A DNA stretch of 64,000 bases, taken from assembly GCA_963808545.1 (NCBI GenBank), contig CAWEGB010000006.1, positions 505,168-569,167 on the forward strand. Direction: 5' to 3'. The notes under the pieces are model-generated. The model saw nothing but the letters and a program-made list of their open reading frames with translations. It ran no database searches and had not been told where the DNA came from. The stretch is from JACVRW01 sp963808545. Its GTDB lineage: Bacteria; Actinomycetota; Thermoleophilia; Solirubrobacterales; Thermoleophilaceae. The position numbers were made by a program, and so were the translations under genes. Below are positions 1 through 8,730 of the stretch, piece after piece (positions within the stretch are counted from its first letter, which is position 1; each line of letters begins with the position of its first letter).

Positions 1-1525
1 GCAGCGTCCCGAACACGCGGCCGCCGCCGTCCTGGAGGCGACCGGCACAGAACGCGTCGGCCACGGCCGGCGGAGCGGTGCGTACGAGCAGGCTCGCCTG
101 GAGGGCGAGAGCCAGCTCGGACACCACGCGGCGTGCCTCGAACTCGGGATCCTCGGAGCTGAGGGCGCCGAGCCGGTCGAGCAGCGCGTCGAGGCGGCGG
201 TCTGCGCCGCGCCCCAGCTCGCACTCGGCCATGAACGCGGGCAGCGCTTCGGGCTCCCTGGTCAGGGCACGCAGCACATCGAGAGCGGAGACGTTGCCCG
301 ACCCCTCCCAGATCGAGTTCAGGGGCGAGTCACGCAGCAGCCGCGGCAGCCCGGACTCCTCCACGTAGCCGTTGCCACCCAGGCACTCGAGCGCCTCCGT
401 GGCGTGCCACGGAGCCCGCTTGCAGACCCAGTGCTTCATCACCGCCGTGGCGATGCGCCGGAACTGCTCGTCGTCCTCGTCGTAGGCCCGGGCCACGCGC
501 AGGGCCACCGAGGTGGCCGCCTCGGACTCGACGGCCAGGTCGGCCAGCACGTTCTGCATCAGGGGCTGGTCGGCCAAGAGCTTGCCGAAGGCGGAGCGAT
601 GACGGGTGTGGTGGACGGCCTGCACGAGCCCCCAGCGCATGGAGGCCGCCGACCCGATCAGGCAGTCGAGCCGCGTGTGGTTGACCATGCGGATGATGGT
701 CGGCACGCCGCGGCCCTCCTCGCCCACGAGACGCGCTCGCACCCGCTCGAACTCGACCTCGCTCGAAGGCAGGGACCGGGTCCCCAGCTTGTCCTTGAGG
801 CGCTGGATGCGAAAGCCGGGATCGCTCGACTCGAACAGGAAGCAGGACAGCCCGGCCGGCGTCTGGGCGAGCGTGAGGAACACGTCGCAGGAGGGGTAGG
901 AGCAGAACCACTTGTGGCCGGTGAGCTCCCAGTCGCCGTTGCCGGCAGGCTCGGCGCGGGTGGTGTTGGCGCGCACGTCGGACCCGCCCTGCTTCTCGGT
1001 CATGGCCATGCCGGCCAGGGCCCCGTCCTCGTAGGAGGGCTTCGTGATGCGCGGCTCCCACTCGGCAGCCAGCTCGGGCTCCGCACGCAGGGCGGGAATC
1101 GCCGAGTAGGTCATCGACACCGGGCACATCACCCCGGCGTTGACCTGGCTCCAGGTGTACATGAGGGCGGCTCGCACCACATGAGCCCCCGGCTGTGGGT
1201 CTCGCCACGGCAGCGAATGGATCTCCCGCTCGATCGCCTGCCGCAGGCACCAGTGCCAGGACGGGTCGAGCTCCACCTCGTCGATGCGCTTGCCGTAGCG
1301 GTCGTGTGTGCGCAGCACCGGCTCGTTGCGCTCCGCCCGCTCGGAGTGCTCGAGCGCCTCGCGCGTTCCGGCCAGCTGCCCGGTGTCGCGCAGGCGGTCG
1401 ACGCCCCAGCCGCCACCTTCGCGCTCGAGCGCCTCGCGCAGAGGAAAGTCGGCCTCGAACACGTTGTATGGGACGACGGGCGGGGCCTGATTGGTTACCT
1501 CGTGCGTGGTGCCGGAGGTGAGCAT
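1..1525 (-). CDS. aidB: AidB-family acyl-CoA dehydrogenase, 3' end missing
   Basis: Flavin acyl-CoA dehydrogenase of the AidB branch (adaptive response to alkylation). The frame is open from an ATG at 1525 to the window edge, about 508 codons, so the C-terminus is missing. Visible hallmarks: MGMTEKQGGSDV-like segment (here MAMTEKQGGSDVRANTTRAE), GHKWF, a segment ALECLGGNGYVEESGLPR and the active-site region NSIWEGSGN, whose Glu corresponds to the catalytic base region of the family. The N-terminal part (EREGGGW, GTREALEHSERAERNEP) matches AidB rather than short-chain acyl-CoA dehydrogenases. Known AidB binds DNA and FAD; its physiological substrate is uncertain. It transcribes away from the polysaccharide island and looks like its left chromosomal border. 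Confidence 0.88.
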   Translation of the reverse strand, partial: MLTSGTTHEVTNQAPPVVPYNVFEADFPLREALEREGGGWGVDRLRDTGQLAGTREALEHSERAERNEPVLRTHDRYGKRIDEVELDPSWHWCLRQAIEREIHSLPWRDPQPGAHVVRAALMYTWSQVNAGVMCPVSMTYSAIPALRAEPELAAEWEPRITKPSYEDGALAGMAMTEKQGGSDVRANTTRAEPAGNGDWELTGHKWFCSYPSCDVFLTLAQTPAGLSCFLFESSDPGFRIQRLKDKLGTRSLPSSEVEFERVRARLVGEEGRGVPTIIRMVNHTRLDCLIGSAASMRWGLVQAVHHTRHRSAFGKLLADQPLMQNVLADLAVESEAATSVALRVARAYDEDDEQFRRIATAVMKHWVCKRAPWHATEALECLGGNGYVEESGLPRLLRDSPLNSIWEGSGNVSALDVLRALTREPEALPAFMAECELGRGADRRLDALLDRLGALSSEDPEFEARRVVSELALALQASLLVRTAPPAVADAFCAGRLQDGGGRVFGTL

Positions 1526-1588
1526 GACCCCTAAGTCTGCCTCATCGGGCGCCGGGCATGAGCGGCCGGGGGACTCCGCAACGCTCCC

Positions 1589-1594
1589 TATGCT
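1589..1594 (+). promoter_or_regulatory. Candidate -10 element TATGCT
   Basis: TATGCT lies 12 bases before the TTG at 1607. It fits the actinobacterial TANNNT -10 pattern seen at many starts in this window, but the spacing is longer than in the clear leaderless cases. Confidence 0.3.
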
Positions 1595-1606
1595 CCCGGG
1601 TTCCCC

Positions 1607-2746
1607 TTGGACGTGAAGATGCTCAACAAGGTTGTCCTGGCCGTGCTCGCCGCGCTGCTCGTGGCCGTCCCGGCCGCGCTGGCGGCGCCGCGCAGCGTGC
1701 CTCAGGGCTTCTTCGGAGTGCACATGACCCCGTTCTTCACGGCGGTGGCCGACGACGCTCAGGACTACCAGTGGGACCTGATGGCCACGTCGGGGGTGGA
1801 GTCCGTGCGCGCCGACTTCACCTGGATCACCGCCCAGCCCAGGCGCGGCCGGCCGATCGACTTCTCGAAGACCGATGGGTTGGTCCGGCGCTCCGCGCTG
1901 CGGGGGATCGACCTGCTGCCGGTGGTCACCGACGCTCCGAGATGGGCGCGCGCCTACCGCTCGCGCTTCAAGTCCCCGCCTCGCGATCCCGCCACCTTCG
2001 CGCGATACCTGGGCGAGCTCGTCGACCGCTACGGGTCCAAGGGCACGTTCTGGACGACGCACCCCGACCTGCCCAAGCGCCCGGTGCGCGACTGGCAGAT
2101 CTGGAACGAGCCCCACCTGCGCCTGTACTGGAACGCCCCGGTGAACAGCCGCTGGGGTCATCCCGGCGGGTACGGGCGGCTGCTCCAGGCGTCCTACAGG
2201 GCGGTCAAGTCCCGAGACCCCGGCGCTCGCGTGGTGCTGGCCGGCATCACCCAGCAGGCGTGGGAGGAGCTCGACGACATGTACGCCCGCGGGGGTATCA
2301 AGGGCAACTTCGACGTGGCGGCCCTGCAGATCTTCCCCCAGACCGTCAAGCGCTCCGTGCTGGCCACGAAGCTGTTTCGCCGGGCCCTCAAGCGCCGCGG
2401 CGACGGCAGCAAGCCGATCTACCTGACCGAGCTCTCCTGGCCCGCCTCCAAGGGCAAGACCCGCCGAATTCGGTACCTCGCCCACGAGACGCCGCGCAGC
2501 ATGGCCTTCAAGCTTGCGCGCGCCTACGACGCGCTGGCCAAGCAGCGTCGCTCACTCGGGCTCGCTCGCGTCTACTGGTTCACCTGGGCCTCGTCCTACG
2601 GACGTGGCGGCAGCGTGTTCAACTACTCGGGCCTGCAGGCCTTCAGGGACGGCCAGTGGACCGCCCAGCCGGCTCTGGGAGCGTTCCAGCGCAAGGCGCG
2701 GCAGCTGCAGGGGTGCCTCAAGACGGTGCTGGGGATCTGCGAGTGA
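1607..2746 (+). CDS. Secreted clan GH-A glycoside hydrolase-like protein
   Basis: 379 residues from TTG at 1607; an in-frame ATG at 1619 is an equally good start. A signal peptide is evident (LNKVVLAVLAALLVAVPAALA, cleavage near AA-APRS). The rest resembles a (beta/alpha)8 glycosidase of clan GH-A, GH39/GH5-like: WQIWNEPH carries the likely acid/base Glu168 and YLTELSWP the likely nucleophile Glu275, each at the end of a predicted strand. Such enzymes cleave beta-glycosides outside the cell. The next gene is a paralogue. Its place in a polysaccharide island suggests trimming or turnover of the exported polymer, but the substrate cannot be read from sequence. Confidence 0.82.
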   Translation: MDVKMLNKVVLAVLAALLVAVPAALAAPRSVPQGFFGVHMTPFFTAVADDAQDYQWDLMATSGVESVRADFTWITAQPRRGRPIDFSKTDGLVRRSALRGIDLLPVVTDAPRWARAYRSRFKSPPRDPATFARYLGELVDRYGSKGTFWTTHPDLPKRPVRDWQIWNEPHLRLYWNAPVNSRWGHPGGYGRLLQASYRAVKSRDPGARVVLAGITQQAWEELDDMYARGGIKGNFDVAALQIFPQTVKRSVLATKLFRRALKRRGDGSKPIYLTELSWPASKGKTRRIRYLAHETPRSMAFKLARAYDALAKQRRSLGLARVYWFTWASSYGRGGSVFNYSGLQAFRDGQWTAQPALGAFQRKARQLQGCLKTVLGICE

Positions 2747-2776
2747 GCGCGCGCAGGCCGGTAGCGCCGGGACTGC

Positions 2777-2782
2777 TAGGTT
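2777..2782 (+). promoter_or_regulatory. -10 element TAGGTT, leaderless spacing
   Basis: TAGGTT is followed by 7 bases and then GTG at 2790, with no Shine-Dalgarno sequence in between. This is leaderless geometry and supports GTG 2790 over upstream in-frame starts inside the previous gene. Confidence 0.45.
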
Positions 2783-2789
2783 GCCGCCG

Positions 2790-3986
2790 GTGACTAGGAC
2801 GCCTCGCCTCGCCCTGTCCCTGGCCATCTCGATGCTTCTCGTCCTCGCGGCGGCGGTGCCGGCCGAGGCCGCCAAGCGAAAAGTGCCGTTCGGCTTCTTC
2901 GGCACCGTGCTCAACAACTCGCAGAGCGACCGTATGTCGGACGCCGCTCTCGACGCCCAAATGGCGAGCATGGCCCGCTCGGGTGTGGAGTCCGTGCGCA
3001 TCTCGGTCACCTGGGCTGCAGTAGAGCGTTCCCCCGGCGTGTTCGATTTCCGCCAGACCGATCGCGTTATACGCGCGGCGGCTGCGCACCGCCTGGACGT
3101 TCTGCCGATCGTGCTGGGCACACCGGTGTGGGCGTCGACGAATCCGACCGATCCGCGGGAGGCGCTCCTGTACGCCCCCACCGATCCGCAGCTGTACGCC
3201 AACTTCCTAACGGCCCTCGTCCGCCGCTACGGCCCCAGGGGTTCCTTCTGGGGTAGCTCCGGTACCCCGCGGGTGCCGGTTCGCAACTGGCAGATCTGGA
3301 ACGAGCCGGCCGCCGATTTCTTCTGGGCCACCCGTCCGTGGCCCTCCAGCTACAGGCGCCTCCTGCGGGCCGGGTATCGGGCCGTTCATCGGGCCGATCG
3401 TAAGGCGACGGTCGTGCTGGGCAGCCTCACCGGCGTGGGCGGCTCGACCCCATGGAGCCAACTGCGTCAGCTCTACCGAGCGGGGGTGAGGGGTCTTTTC
3501 GACGCGGTGTCGGTGCATTTCTTCTCGGCGGCGCCCTCCGTCCGTGTTACGTCTAAGCAGACGCTCAAGGTCGCCGCGCTGCTGCGCCGCGAGATGAGGC
3601 GGGGCCGGGACCGAATGCGAAAGATCTGGTTCACCGAGCTCACTTGGACGGCGGCCCAGGGCAAGATCCCCAAGAGCGCGCAGCTGGGTTTCGAGACTAC
3701 GCCCAAGGGTCAGGCCGCTCGGCTGCGGACCGTTTTCCCGGCGCTCGCCAGAGGGCGCAAGCGACTCGGGATCGGCAGGGTCTACTGGTACAACTGGGGA
3801 TCGGAGTACGTGCCTCAGCTCACCCCGTTTGGACCGGGCACGCCGACCTTCCAGTACGCCGGCCTGAACCGGTGGGACGGCAGCGGCGACGGTTTCCAGC
3901 CGTTGCCCATTCTCCGGACCTTTGCCGGTACGGCGGCTCGCTTCGAGGGCTGTCGCAAGTCGGCGAACGCCAGGCGCTGCCGCTAG
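2790..3986 (+). CDS. Secreted clan GH-A glycoside hydrolase-like protein, paralogue
   Basis: 398 residues from GTG 2790. The frame is open further upstream into the previous gene, but the start is fixed by the signal peptide (LALSLAISMLLVLAAAVPAEA) and the -10 element just before. Like its neighbour it has GFFG at the mature N-terminus, an SGVESVR segment, NWQIWNEPA (likely acid/base Glu172), FTELTW (likely nucleophile Glu283) and GRVYWYNWGSEY near strand 8. The two genes are a tandem duplication that has diverged. Role inferred: extracellular cleavage of a glycan, perhaps the product of this island. The gene ends 18 bases before the convergent flippase gene. Confidence 0.82.
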   Translation: MTRTPRLALSLAISMLLVLAAAVPAEAAKRKVPFGFFGTVLNNSQSDRMSDAALDAQMASMARSGVESVRISVTWAAVERSPGVFDFRQTDRVIRAAAAHRLDVLPIVLGTPVWASTNPTDPREALLYAPTDPQLYANFLTALVRRYGPRGSFWGSSGTPRVPVRNWQIWNEPAADFFWATRPWPSSYRRLLRAGYRAVHRADRKATVVLGSLTGVGGSTPWSQLRQLYRAGVRGLFDAVSVHFFSAAPSVRVTSKQTLKVAALLRREMRRGRDRMRKIWFTELTWTAAQGKIPKSAQLGFETTPKGQAARLRTVFPALARGRKRLGIGRVYWYNWGSEYVPQLTPFGPGTPTFQYAGLNRWDGSGDGFQPLPILRTFAGTAARFEGCRKSANARRCR

Positions 3987-4004
3987 GGCCATCCGGCCCC
4001 AGGC

Positions 4005-5333
4005 TCAGCCCCTGAGGGCCCGGAGAGCGCGTGGGGTGGGCAGCAGCTCTCCCCAGCTCAGGCCAGAGACCCGCTGGTAGGCCACGAGGCTGACCGCGAA
4101 GATCGTCGCGTAGGAGCCCGAGGACACCAGAGCGGCGGCGGTGATGCCGCCGCCCGAGAGGAACAGCGCCAGGCCGACGACCGTGGCGAGCATGCCCACG
4201 AACTGGGTGACCGTAGCGGTGAAGGGACGGCCGGCGGCGTAGATACCGGCGTTCAGGATCGAGGAGCCGGCGAACAGGACGGCGCCCGGCAGCAGAAGCC
4301 GCAGCGACTCGGCCGCCTCGCGGAAGTCGTCCCCGTAGACGAGGCCGAGCAGAGGCTCGGCGAACACCGCAAGCACGAGGGCCAGAAGCCCGGCCACGGC
4401 CAGTGAGGCCCATAGGGAGCCCACCACCTTGTGACGCCCGCGCTCCGGGTCTCGGGCGGCCGACGGCAGCACCAGCCCCGCGAAGGTGTTCGACAATTGG
4501 TAGACGATCAGCGAGATGTTGGTGGCCACCGAGTAGAGGCCGACGCTGGCCGAGCTCACGAAGGCCGGGAGGACGGCCACGTCGAGCCGCGCGGTGACGT
4601 TCGAGGCCACGAGCGAGCCCTGGCCACGGATACCGAACCAGGCGGTGCGGAGGCCGAGCCTGAGGTCGACGCGACCGACGCCCATGCTTCCCACGCTTCG
4701 CATCATTCCGGCTATCAGGATGACCGCCGCTGCCAGGGTGGACACGAGCAGTGCGGATTCCACGGTCAGATCTCCCACAGCCCAGAGGGCCACGAACACG
4801 ACGGCCACCAGCAGCGGTTGGGCGAAGCGAAGGACGTTGTAGACGACGAAGTCCTGAATACCCAGCAACAGCCCGTAGTTGAGCTCCTGTCCGATCACAA
4901 CGACGATGGTGAACATGAACCAGCGGCCGATGGTCACGGCCTCGGGGTCGTCCGGGAAGATCACGGGCAGGAGCAGCTGCGCCAGACCGACCGCCAGCGC
5001 CGCGACGGGAAGCAGCATGAGCATCCAGGTTGCCAGCAGGCTCGGCCCGTCCTGCGGCCGGCGGGCGATGAAGTAGCTGAGGCTCTGGGCCGCCCCCAAG
5101 GCGAACACGAAGCCGGTCAGCTGGCTGACGGTGGTGAGCGAAACGGTGATTCCCCGGCCGCCCGGTCCCAGCGCCCGTGCGGTGACCACACCTGTCACCA
5201 GGTTCGCAATGAGGGTCAGGCCCGAGAACAGGTAGGTGATGAGCCCGGCCCGCACCAGCCCGCCCGCCACGAAGCGGCGCGGCACCTCTTCCGGGCCGAA
5301 CGACTCGGAGGACGAGGGCGGGGCGCTTGTCAT
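4005..5333 (-). CDS. Polysaccharide flippase (Wzx/MATE-like), 442 aa
   Basis: Multispanning membrane protein of the MOP/oligosaccharide-flippase superfamily, which moves lipid-linked glycan units across the membrane. It has about 12-14 hydrophobic segments, an N-terminal GLVRAGLITYLFSGLTLIAN helix and the family-like segment VTARALGPGGRG. The ATG at 5333 is preferred: the upstream gene stops at 5335, one base away, suggesting translational coupling, whereas longer in-frame starts run inside that gene. It is the last gene of a five-gene leftward operon (8704 to 4005) with a GH-like protein, a GT4 and an aldo/keto reductase. Confidence 0.85.
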   Translation of the reverse strand: MTSAPPSSSESFGPEEVPRRFVAGGLVRAGLITYLFSGLTLIANLVTGVVTARALGPGGRGITVSLTTVSQLTGFVFALGAAQSLSYFIARRPQDGPSLLATWMLMLLPVAALAVGLAQLLLPVIFPDDPEAVTIGRWFMFTIVVVIGQELNYGLLLGIQDFVVYNVLRFAQPLLVAVVFVALWAVGDLTVESALLVSTLAAAVILIAGMMRSVGSMGVGRVDLRLGLRTAWFGIRGQGSLVASNVTARLDVAVLPAFVSSASVGLYSVATNISLIVYQLSNTFAGLVLPSAARDPERGRHKVVGSLWASLAVAGLLALVLAVFAEPLLGLVYGDDFREAAESLRLLLPGAVLFAGSSILNAGIYAAGRPFTATVTQFVGMLATVVGLALFLSGGGITAAALVSSGSYATIFAVSLVAYQRVSGLSWGELLPTPRALRALRG

Positions 5334-5334
5334 C

Positions 5335-6591
5335 TCATCGCCAGCTGACCAGGACGAGGTCTCCGGCCAGTCCGAGCGAAATCGAGTCCGCGGCCGGCCG
5401 CTGCTCGACGGGCAGTCCGGACACGGACGGGCGCCACACCTCCACATCATGGGCTTCACGGCCTGAGAACGACAGGTCGACGGTCACCACGCCGGGATCG
5501 GCAGGGCGTCGCGTGCTGTCGTCCCACACCGACACCGGCCGCCACAGCGCCACGACGGGCGAGCCGTCGCTCCGCATCAGGCGCAGCTTTCGAACATCCT
5601 CATCTCCGGGGATCCCGATCTCTGGAAGGGGCACGGGGGATTTCGGCGCGCCCGGGGAGCGGCGAAGCGCGCGAATCAGCGTCTGGACGGCGGTGAACGC
5701 CGGCTTGGGAGTCAGGTCGTTGCGAAGGAGGCCGAAGTGTTGCTGTGGATCGGTCAGGGACGGGTCTGGCTTGGAGTCGGCGAGCTCGTACAGGAAGGTC
5801 CGCTGCGATCCCGCCCCGAAGGCGGTGACCAGGGTGCGAGGGATGTAGATCGCGGCCGCCTCCTCGGAGACCGGCGTGTGGTACGAGGGGGCGGCCAGGG
5901 CGTTGTGGTAGCCCGTCTCGGTGAACACCGGCCCCCGCGACGTGTCCGCTCCCACCCAGTCGCCCATGGCGCGGCCGAGTGCGGGCTCCGGCGGGTCGCC
6001 TCCGGCGTAGGGATGGCCGTTGAACAGGCCCGGCAGATCGTCCTGGATCTCGGTTCGGCTAGAGCTGTCGATGAAGCTCGGCCCGATCAGACTCGTGCCG
6101 GGCGCGACTCGCGAGACCTCGGCCGCCAGCCGCGGCATGAACTGAGAGAGCGTTCCTGCCCAGCCCAGCGTCGTTCCGTCGTCCAGCTCATTCGGTCCTT
6201 CGAAGGCCTCCACGCCGGTACCCATCGCTTGCAGCGATTCGTCCACCTGGACTCTGGCATCGGTCGCGGGGTCGGCAATCAGCGTGCCCCGGAGACCGAC
6301 ACGAGCGGCGGCACGCAGGCCCGCCGTGAGCAGCGGGTTGGCGTGCGCGGTGGCGTCACGGATGTGCCCAGCCCCCAGCTCCCGCAGTCTGCCGAAGATG
6401 GTGGGATGGTCGGCGTACGCGGTGTCGGCGTATCCGAGGTGGACGTTCACCCCGATCGAGTTCACCAGTCCCTCCGCCGAGAGGACCTCATCAGTCGTCT
6501 GCGGTGGGTTCTCGCCGGGATCCGAGAACAGGGCGATTGCGCCGGCAACGACCAGCAGAGCCGCCAGCACCGCGGCCAGTCGCCGGACCAA
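5335..6591 (-). CDS. Membrane-anchored or secreted glycosidase-like protein
   Basis: 418 residues from TTG 6591; I find no ATG or GTG in frame in the 40-base gap before it. The N-terminus is a hydrophobic signal or anchor (LAAVLAALLVVAGAIALF) followed by a TIM-barrel-like domain. Barrel motifs: NSIGVNVHLGY, GHIRDA, FEGPNELD with a candidate acid/base Glu135, and VFTETGYHN with a candidate nucleophile Glu225. The C-terminal 100 residues look beta-rich (VVALWRPVSVWDD, VTVDLSFSG). The overall pattern is clan GH-A, not assignable to a family by eye. It shares an operon with a flippase and a GT4, so it may act on the same glycan after export. Confidence 0.72.
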   Translation of the reverse strand: MVRRLAAVLAALLVVAGAIALFSDPGENPPQTTDEVLSAEGLVNSIGVNVHLGYADTAYADHPTIFGRLRELGAGHIRDATAHANPLLTAGLRAAARVGLRGTLIADPATDARVQVDESLQAMGTGVEAFEGPNELDDGTTLGWAGTLSQFMPRLAAEVSRVAPGTSLIGPSFIDSSSRTEIQDDLPGLFNGHPYAGGDPPEPALGRAMGDWVGADTSRGPVFTETGYHNALAAPSYHTPVSEEAAAIYIPRTLVTAFGAGSQRTFLYELADSKPDPSLTDPQQHFGLLRNDLTPKPAFTAVQTLIRALRRSPGAPKSPVPLPEIGIPGDEDVRKLRLMRSDGSPVVALWRPVSVWDDSTRRPADPGVVTVDLSFSGREAHDVEVWRPSVSGLPVEQRPAADSISLGLAGDLVLVSWR

Positions 6592-6631
6592 GGCCTTACC
6601 CGAGCCGAGCTGAACGGCTACCGCGGGTTCT

Positions 6632-7708
6632 CTACGGGCATGTCGCCTCCACGATCTCCCGGATACGCTCCCGGAATACCGCGGGCCGGAACCTCTGCGC
6701 GTTGTTTCGGATCTCCTGCGAGTCGAACTGGCTCAGATCCTGCGACAGCGCGCGGGTGAGCGCGCGCGCATCACCGTTCTCAACGAGCAGGCCGGTCTCG
6801 CCCGACCTGACGGTCTCGCGCACTCCGCCGGCGTCGATGGCGATCACCGGCCGGCCGGCGGCCTGCGCTTCCACGGCCGAGATCCCGAACTCCTCGACCC
6901 CCGGCACGACGAGTGCCGCCGCGGAGGCGTAGAGGCCCGGAAGCTGGTCGTCGTCGACGCGTCCCAGGAACTCCGCCTCACGGCCGTACCGAGCCTGCAG
7001 ATAGCCGAGCTCTGGCCCCGAGCCGACCACCTTGATGCGACGGCCGGCTGCGGTGGCGGCTTCGATGGCCAACTCCGGGCGCTTGTGCCGGACGAGCTCC
7101 CCCACGAAGAGCACGTGGTCGTCATGGTCGCTGATGGAGAAGCGCTCGACGTCGACCGGGGGGTGGACGATGGGCGCGTCGCGGCCCCAGTATCGCCTGA
7201 TGCGCTCGCGGGTCAGCTTTCCGTTGGCTATGTACTGGTCGACCCGGGTGGCCGCCCGGCGGTCGAACCTGCGGTGCCGGCGGAGCAGGAGGCTGAGCGC
7301 CGGACGCAATGCGCCCGGCACCTCGCTCAGCGCCAGCGCCTGCTCGTGCCAGGCGTAGCGGAACGGCGCATGGCAGTAGCAGACGTGGGCGGCACCCCTG
7401 GGCGGTCGGATCCCGTGGGCGAACGCGCTGCTGCTCGAAACCACGCAGTCGTAACCCGAGAGATCGAGATGCCTGACGGCGTTCTGGTACAGGGGCAACG
7501 CAGCCCGGAACGTGCGTTGTCGCATCCCCAGCCGCTGCAGGGCGGACGTGCGCAAACGCCGGCCGGCAAAGCGGGAATGCGTTGCCTTCTCGTCGTAGAG
7601 AAGGGTGGCGATCGGCGCTCGGGGCCAGATGTCGGCGATCGTGGCGAAGGTGCGCTCTGCGCCTCGCATCACGAGCAGATAGTCCTGGGCGAGTATTGGA
7701 TTTGCCAT
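6632..7708 (-). CDS. Glycosyltransferase family 4
   Basis: 358 residues, ATG start at 7708. GT-B fold: the N-terminal half has HVCYCHAPFRYAWHE, typical of a GT4 group acting in cell-surface glycan synthesis. The C-terminal half has VLFVGELVRHKRPELAIEA and the nucleotide-sugar-binding EEFGISAVEAQAAGRPVIA, an E-x7-E motif. It transfers a sugar from an NDP-sugar donor with retention; donor and acceptor are unknown. It lies 9 bases downstream of the aldo/keto reductase gene and upstream of the GH-like and flippase genes. The enzyme at 25825-26934 is a close relative, sharing HVCYCHTPMRYVW. Confidence 0.88.
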   Translation of the reverse strand: MANPILAQDYLLVMRGAERTFATIADIWPRAPIATLLYDEKATHSRFAGRRLRTSALQRLGMRQRTFRAALPLYQNAVRHLDLSGYDCVVSSSSAFAHGIRPPRGAAHVCYCHAPFRYAWHEQALALSEVPGALRPALSLLLRRHRRFDRRAATRVDQYIANGKLTRERIRRYWGRDAPIVHPPVDVERFSISDHDDHVLFVGELVRHKRPELAIEAATAAGRRIKVVGSGPELGYLQARYGREAEFLGRVDDDQLPGLYASAAALVVPGVEEFGISAVEAQAAGRPVIAIDAGGVRETVRSGETGLLVENGDARALTRALSQDLSQFDSQEIRNNAQRFRPAVFRERIREIVEATCP

Positions 7709-7717
7709 TGGGTGGTG

Positions 7718-8704
7718 TCAGGCCGCCACGGCGGCTGCGGGGTGGGGAACCGTTTCTCTGCTCAGCCGGGCGAATCGCTCCACCTGTTGTGGCGAGAAGC
7801 GATCCCCATCCACCAGAGCGGCGTTGGATCGGATCCTCGTTTCGTCGGTGGACGAAAACAGCACGACTCCGTCGGGGTTCGACTGCAGCGAATAGCTCAT
7901 CAACAGCCCGCCCAGTACCTCCCGGCGTGAGCAATCTACTTCAAGCTCCTCCGACCAGTGCTGCCGCCTACCCTCGTCGCGCATGGCCTCCGTCAGACGG
8001 GCCATCAGCACCCTCATCGAGGAGTGCGTGATGGTCGCACGTCCGGCGAGGCCGGGCAGCCGGGTGAGCGCGGGCTCGAGCGCGTTGTGGCGAAGCTGCG
8101 TGATGCGGCCGAATCCCGGGCTCTCGTCCAGGATCGTCCGGGTGGAGTCCTCGTCGGTCGCCGTGCCGAAATAGCGGATCCTCCCCGCCCGCACGAGGCT
8201 CTCGAGGAAGTCCATCAGGCCTTCCGTCCGAAGGTCGGCGGGCCTGCATTCGTGGAGCAGGAGCACATCCACGGACTCGACACCGAGCTCGGAGAGGCTC
8301 GTGTCGAAGCTCGCACGCGCTTCGTCGGGGCCAAACCGTCCGGTCTGCACCATGGCGTGTGCGCGGAGCCTCAGCCGCCGGCGCAGGGCCGGAGTGCGGC
8401 GCGCGGCCACGCGGGCCACCGACTTGACCGCCCGCAGCGTCCTCGACCGGCGGGGCGGTACGAGGCCGAACTTGGTGGTGACGGTCACAGCGTCCTCATG
8501 CCGCTTCAGGAACTCTCCCACCGCGCTTTCGGCCTCGCCGTAGCCGTATGCTCGGGCGGTGTCGAAGTGCCTGATCCCGGCCTCGTACGCCAGCTCGAGC
8601 AACCTGACGGATTCGCGTCTGCCCAGTCGTGCCATCAGCGCTGCCGAGCCGAAGCCCAGGTGGGTGGTCTCGAGGTCTGTCCCAGGCAGCGTTATCGTTC
8701 GCAT
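7718..8704 (-). CDS. Aldo/keto reductase
   Basis: 328 residues from ATG 8704. Typical AKR barrel: GFGSAALMARLGRRES, then RHFDTARAYGYGEAE with the catalytic Asp and Tyr, TKFG with the catalytic Lys, and VDVLLLHECRP with the catalytic His, so the tetrad appears complete. Such enzymes reduce carbonyls with NADPH. First gene of a leftward operon ending in a flippase and divergent from a GMC oxidoreductase only 26 bases away, so the pair may act on a sugar or alcohol oxidised and reduced during glycan assembly. That pairing is inference. Confidence 0.87.
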   Translation of the reverse strand: MRTITLPGTDLETTHLGFGSAALMARLGRRESVRLLELAYEAGIRHFDTARAYGYGEAESAVGEFLKRHEDAVTVTTKFGLVPPRRSRTLRAVKSVARVAARRTPALRRRLRLRAHAMVQTGRFGPDEARASFDTSLSELGVESVDVLLLHECRPADLRTEGLMDFLESLVRAGRIRYFGTATDEDSTRTILDESPGFGRITQLRHNALEPALTRLPGLAGRATITHSSMRVLMARLTEAMRDEGRRQHWSEELEVDCSRREVLGGLLMSYSLQSNPDGVVLFSSTDETRIRSNAALVDGDRFSPQQVERFARLSRETVPHPAAAVAA

Positions 8705-8730
8705 CGCGTAACGGGCCGGGGGGGCGCGCG

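Noticed and set aside
404..1534. Long plus-strand frame (376 codons) opposite the aidB gene
   Set aside because: It is a GC-rich shadow of the acyl-CoA dehydrogenase frame, has low-complexity Arg/Gly/His composition and no recognisable motif.
4005..4030. CTCAG-CCC-CTGAG hairpin after the second GH gene
   Set aside because: Five-base stem inside the flippase 3' end is too weak to call a terminator.
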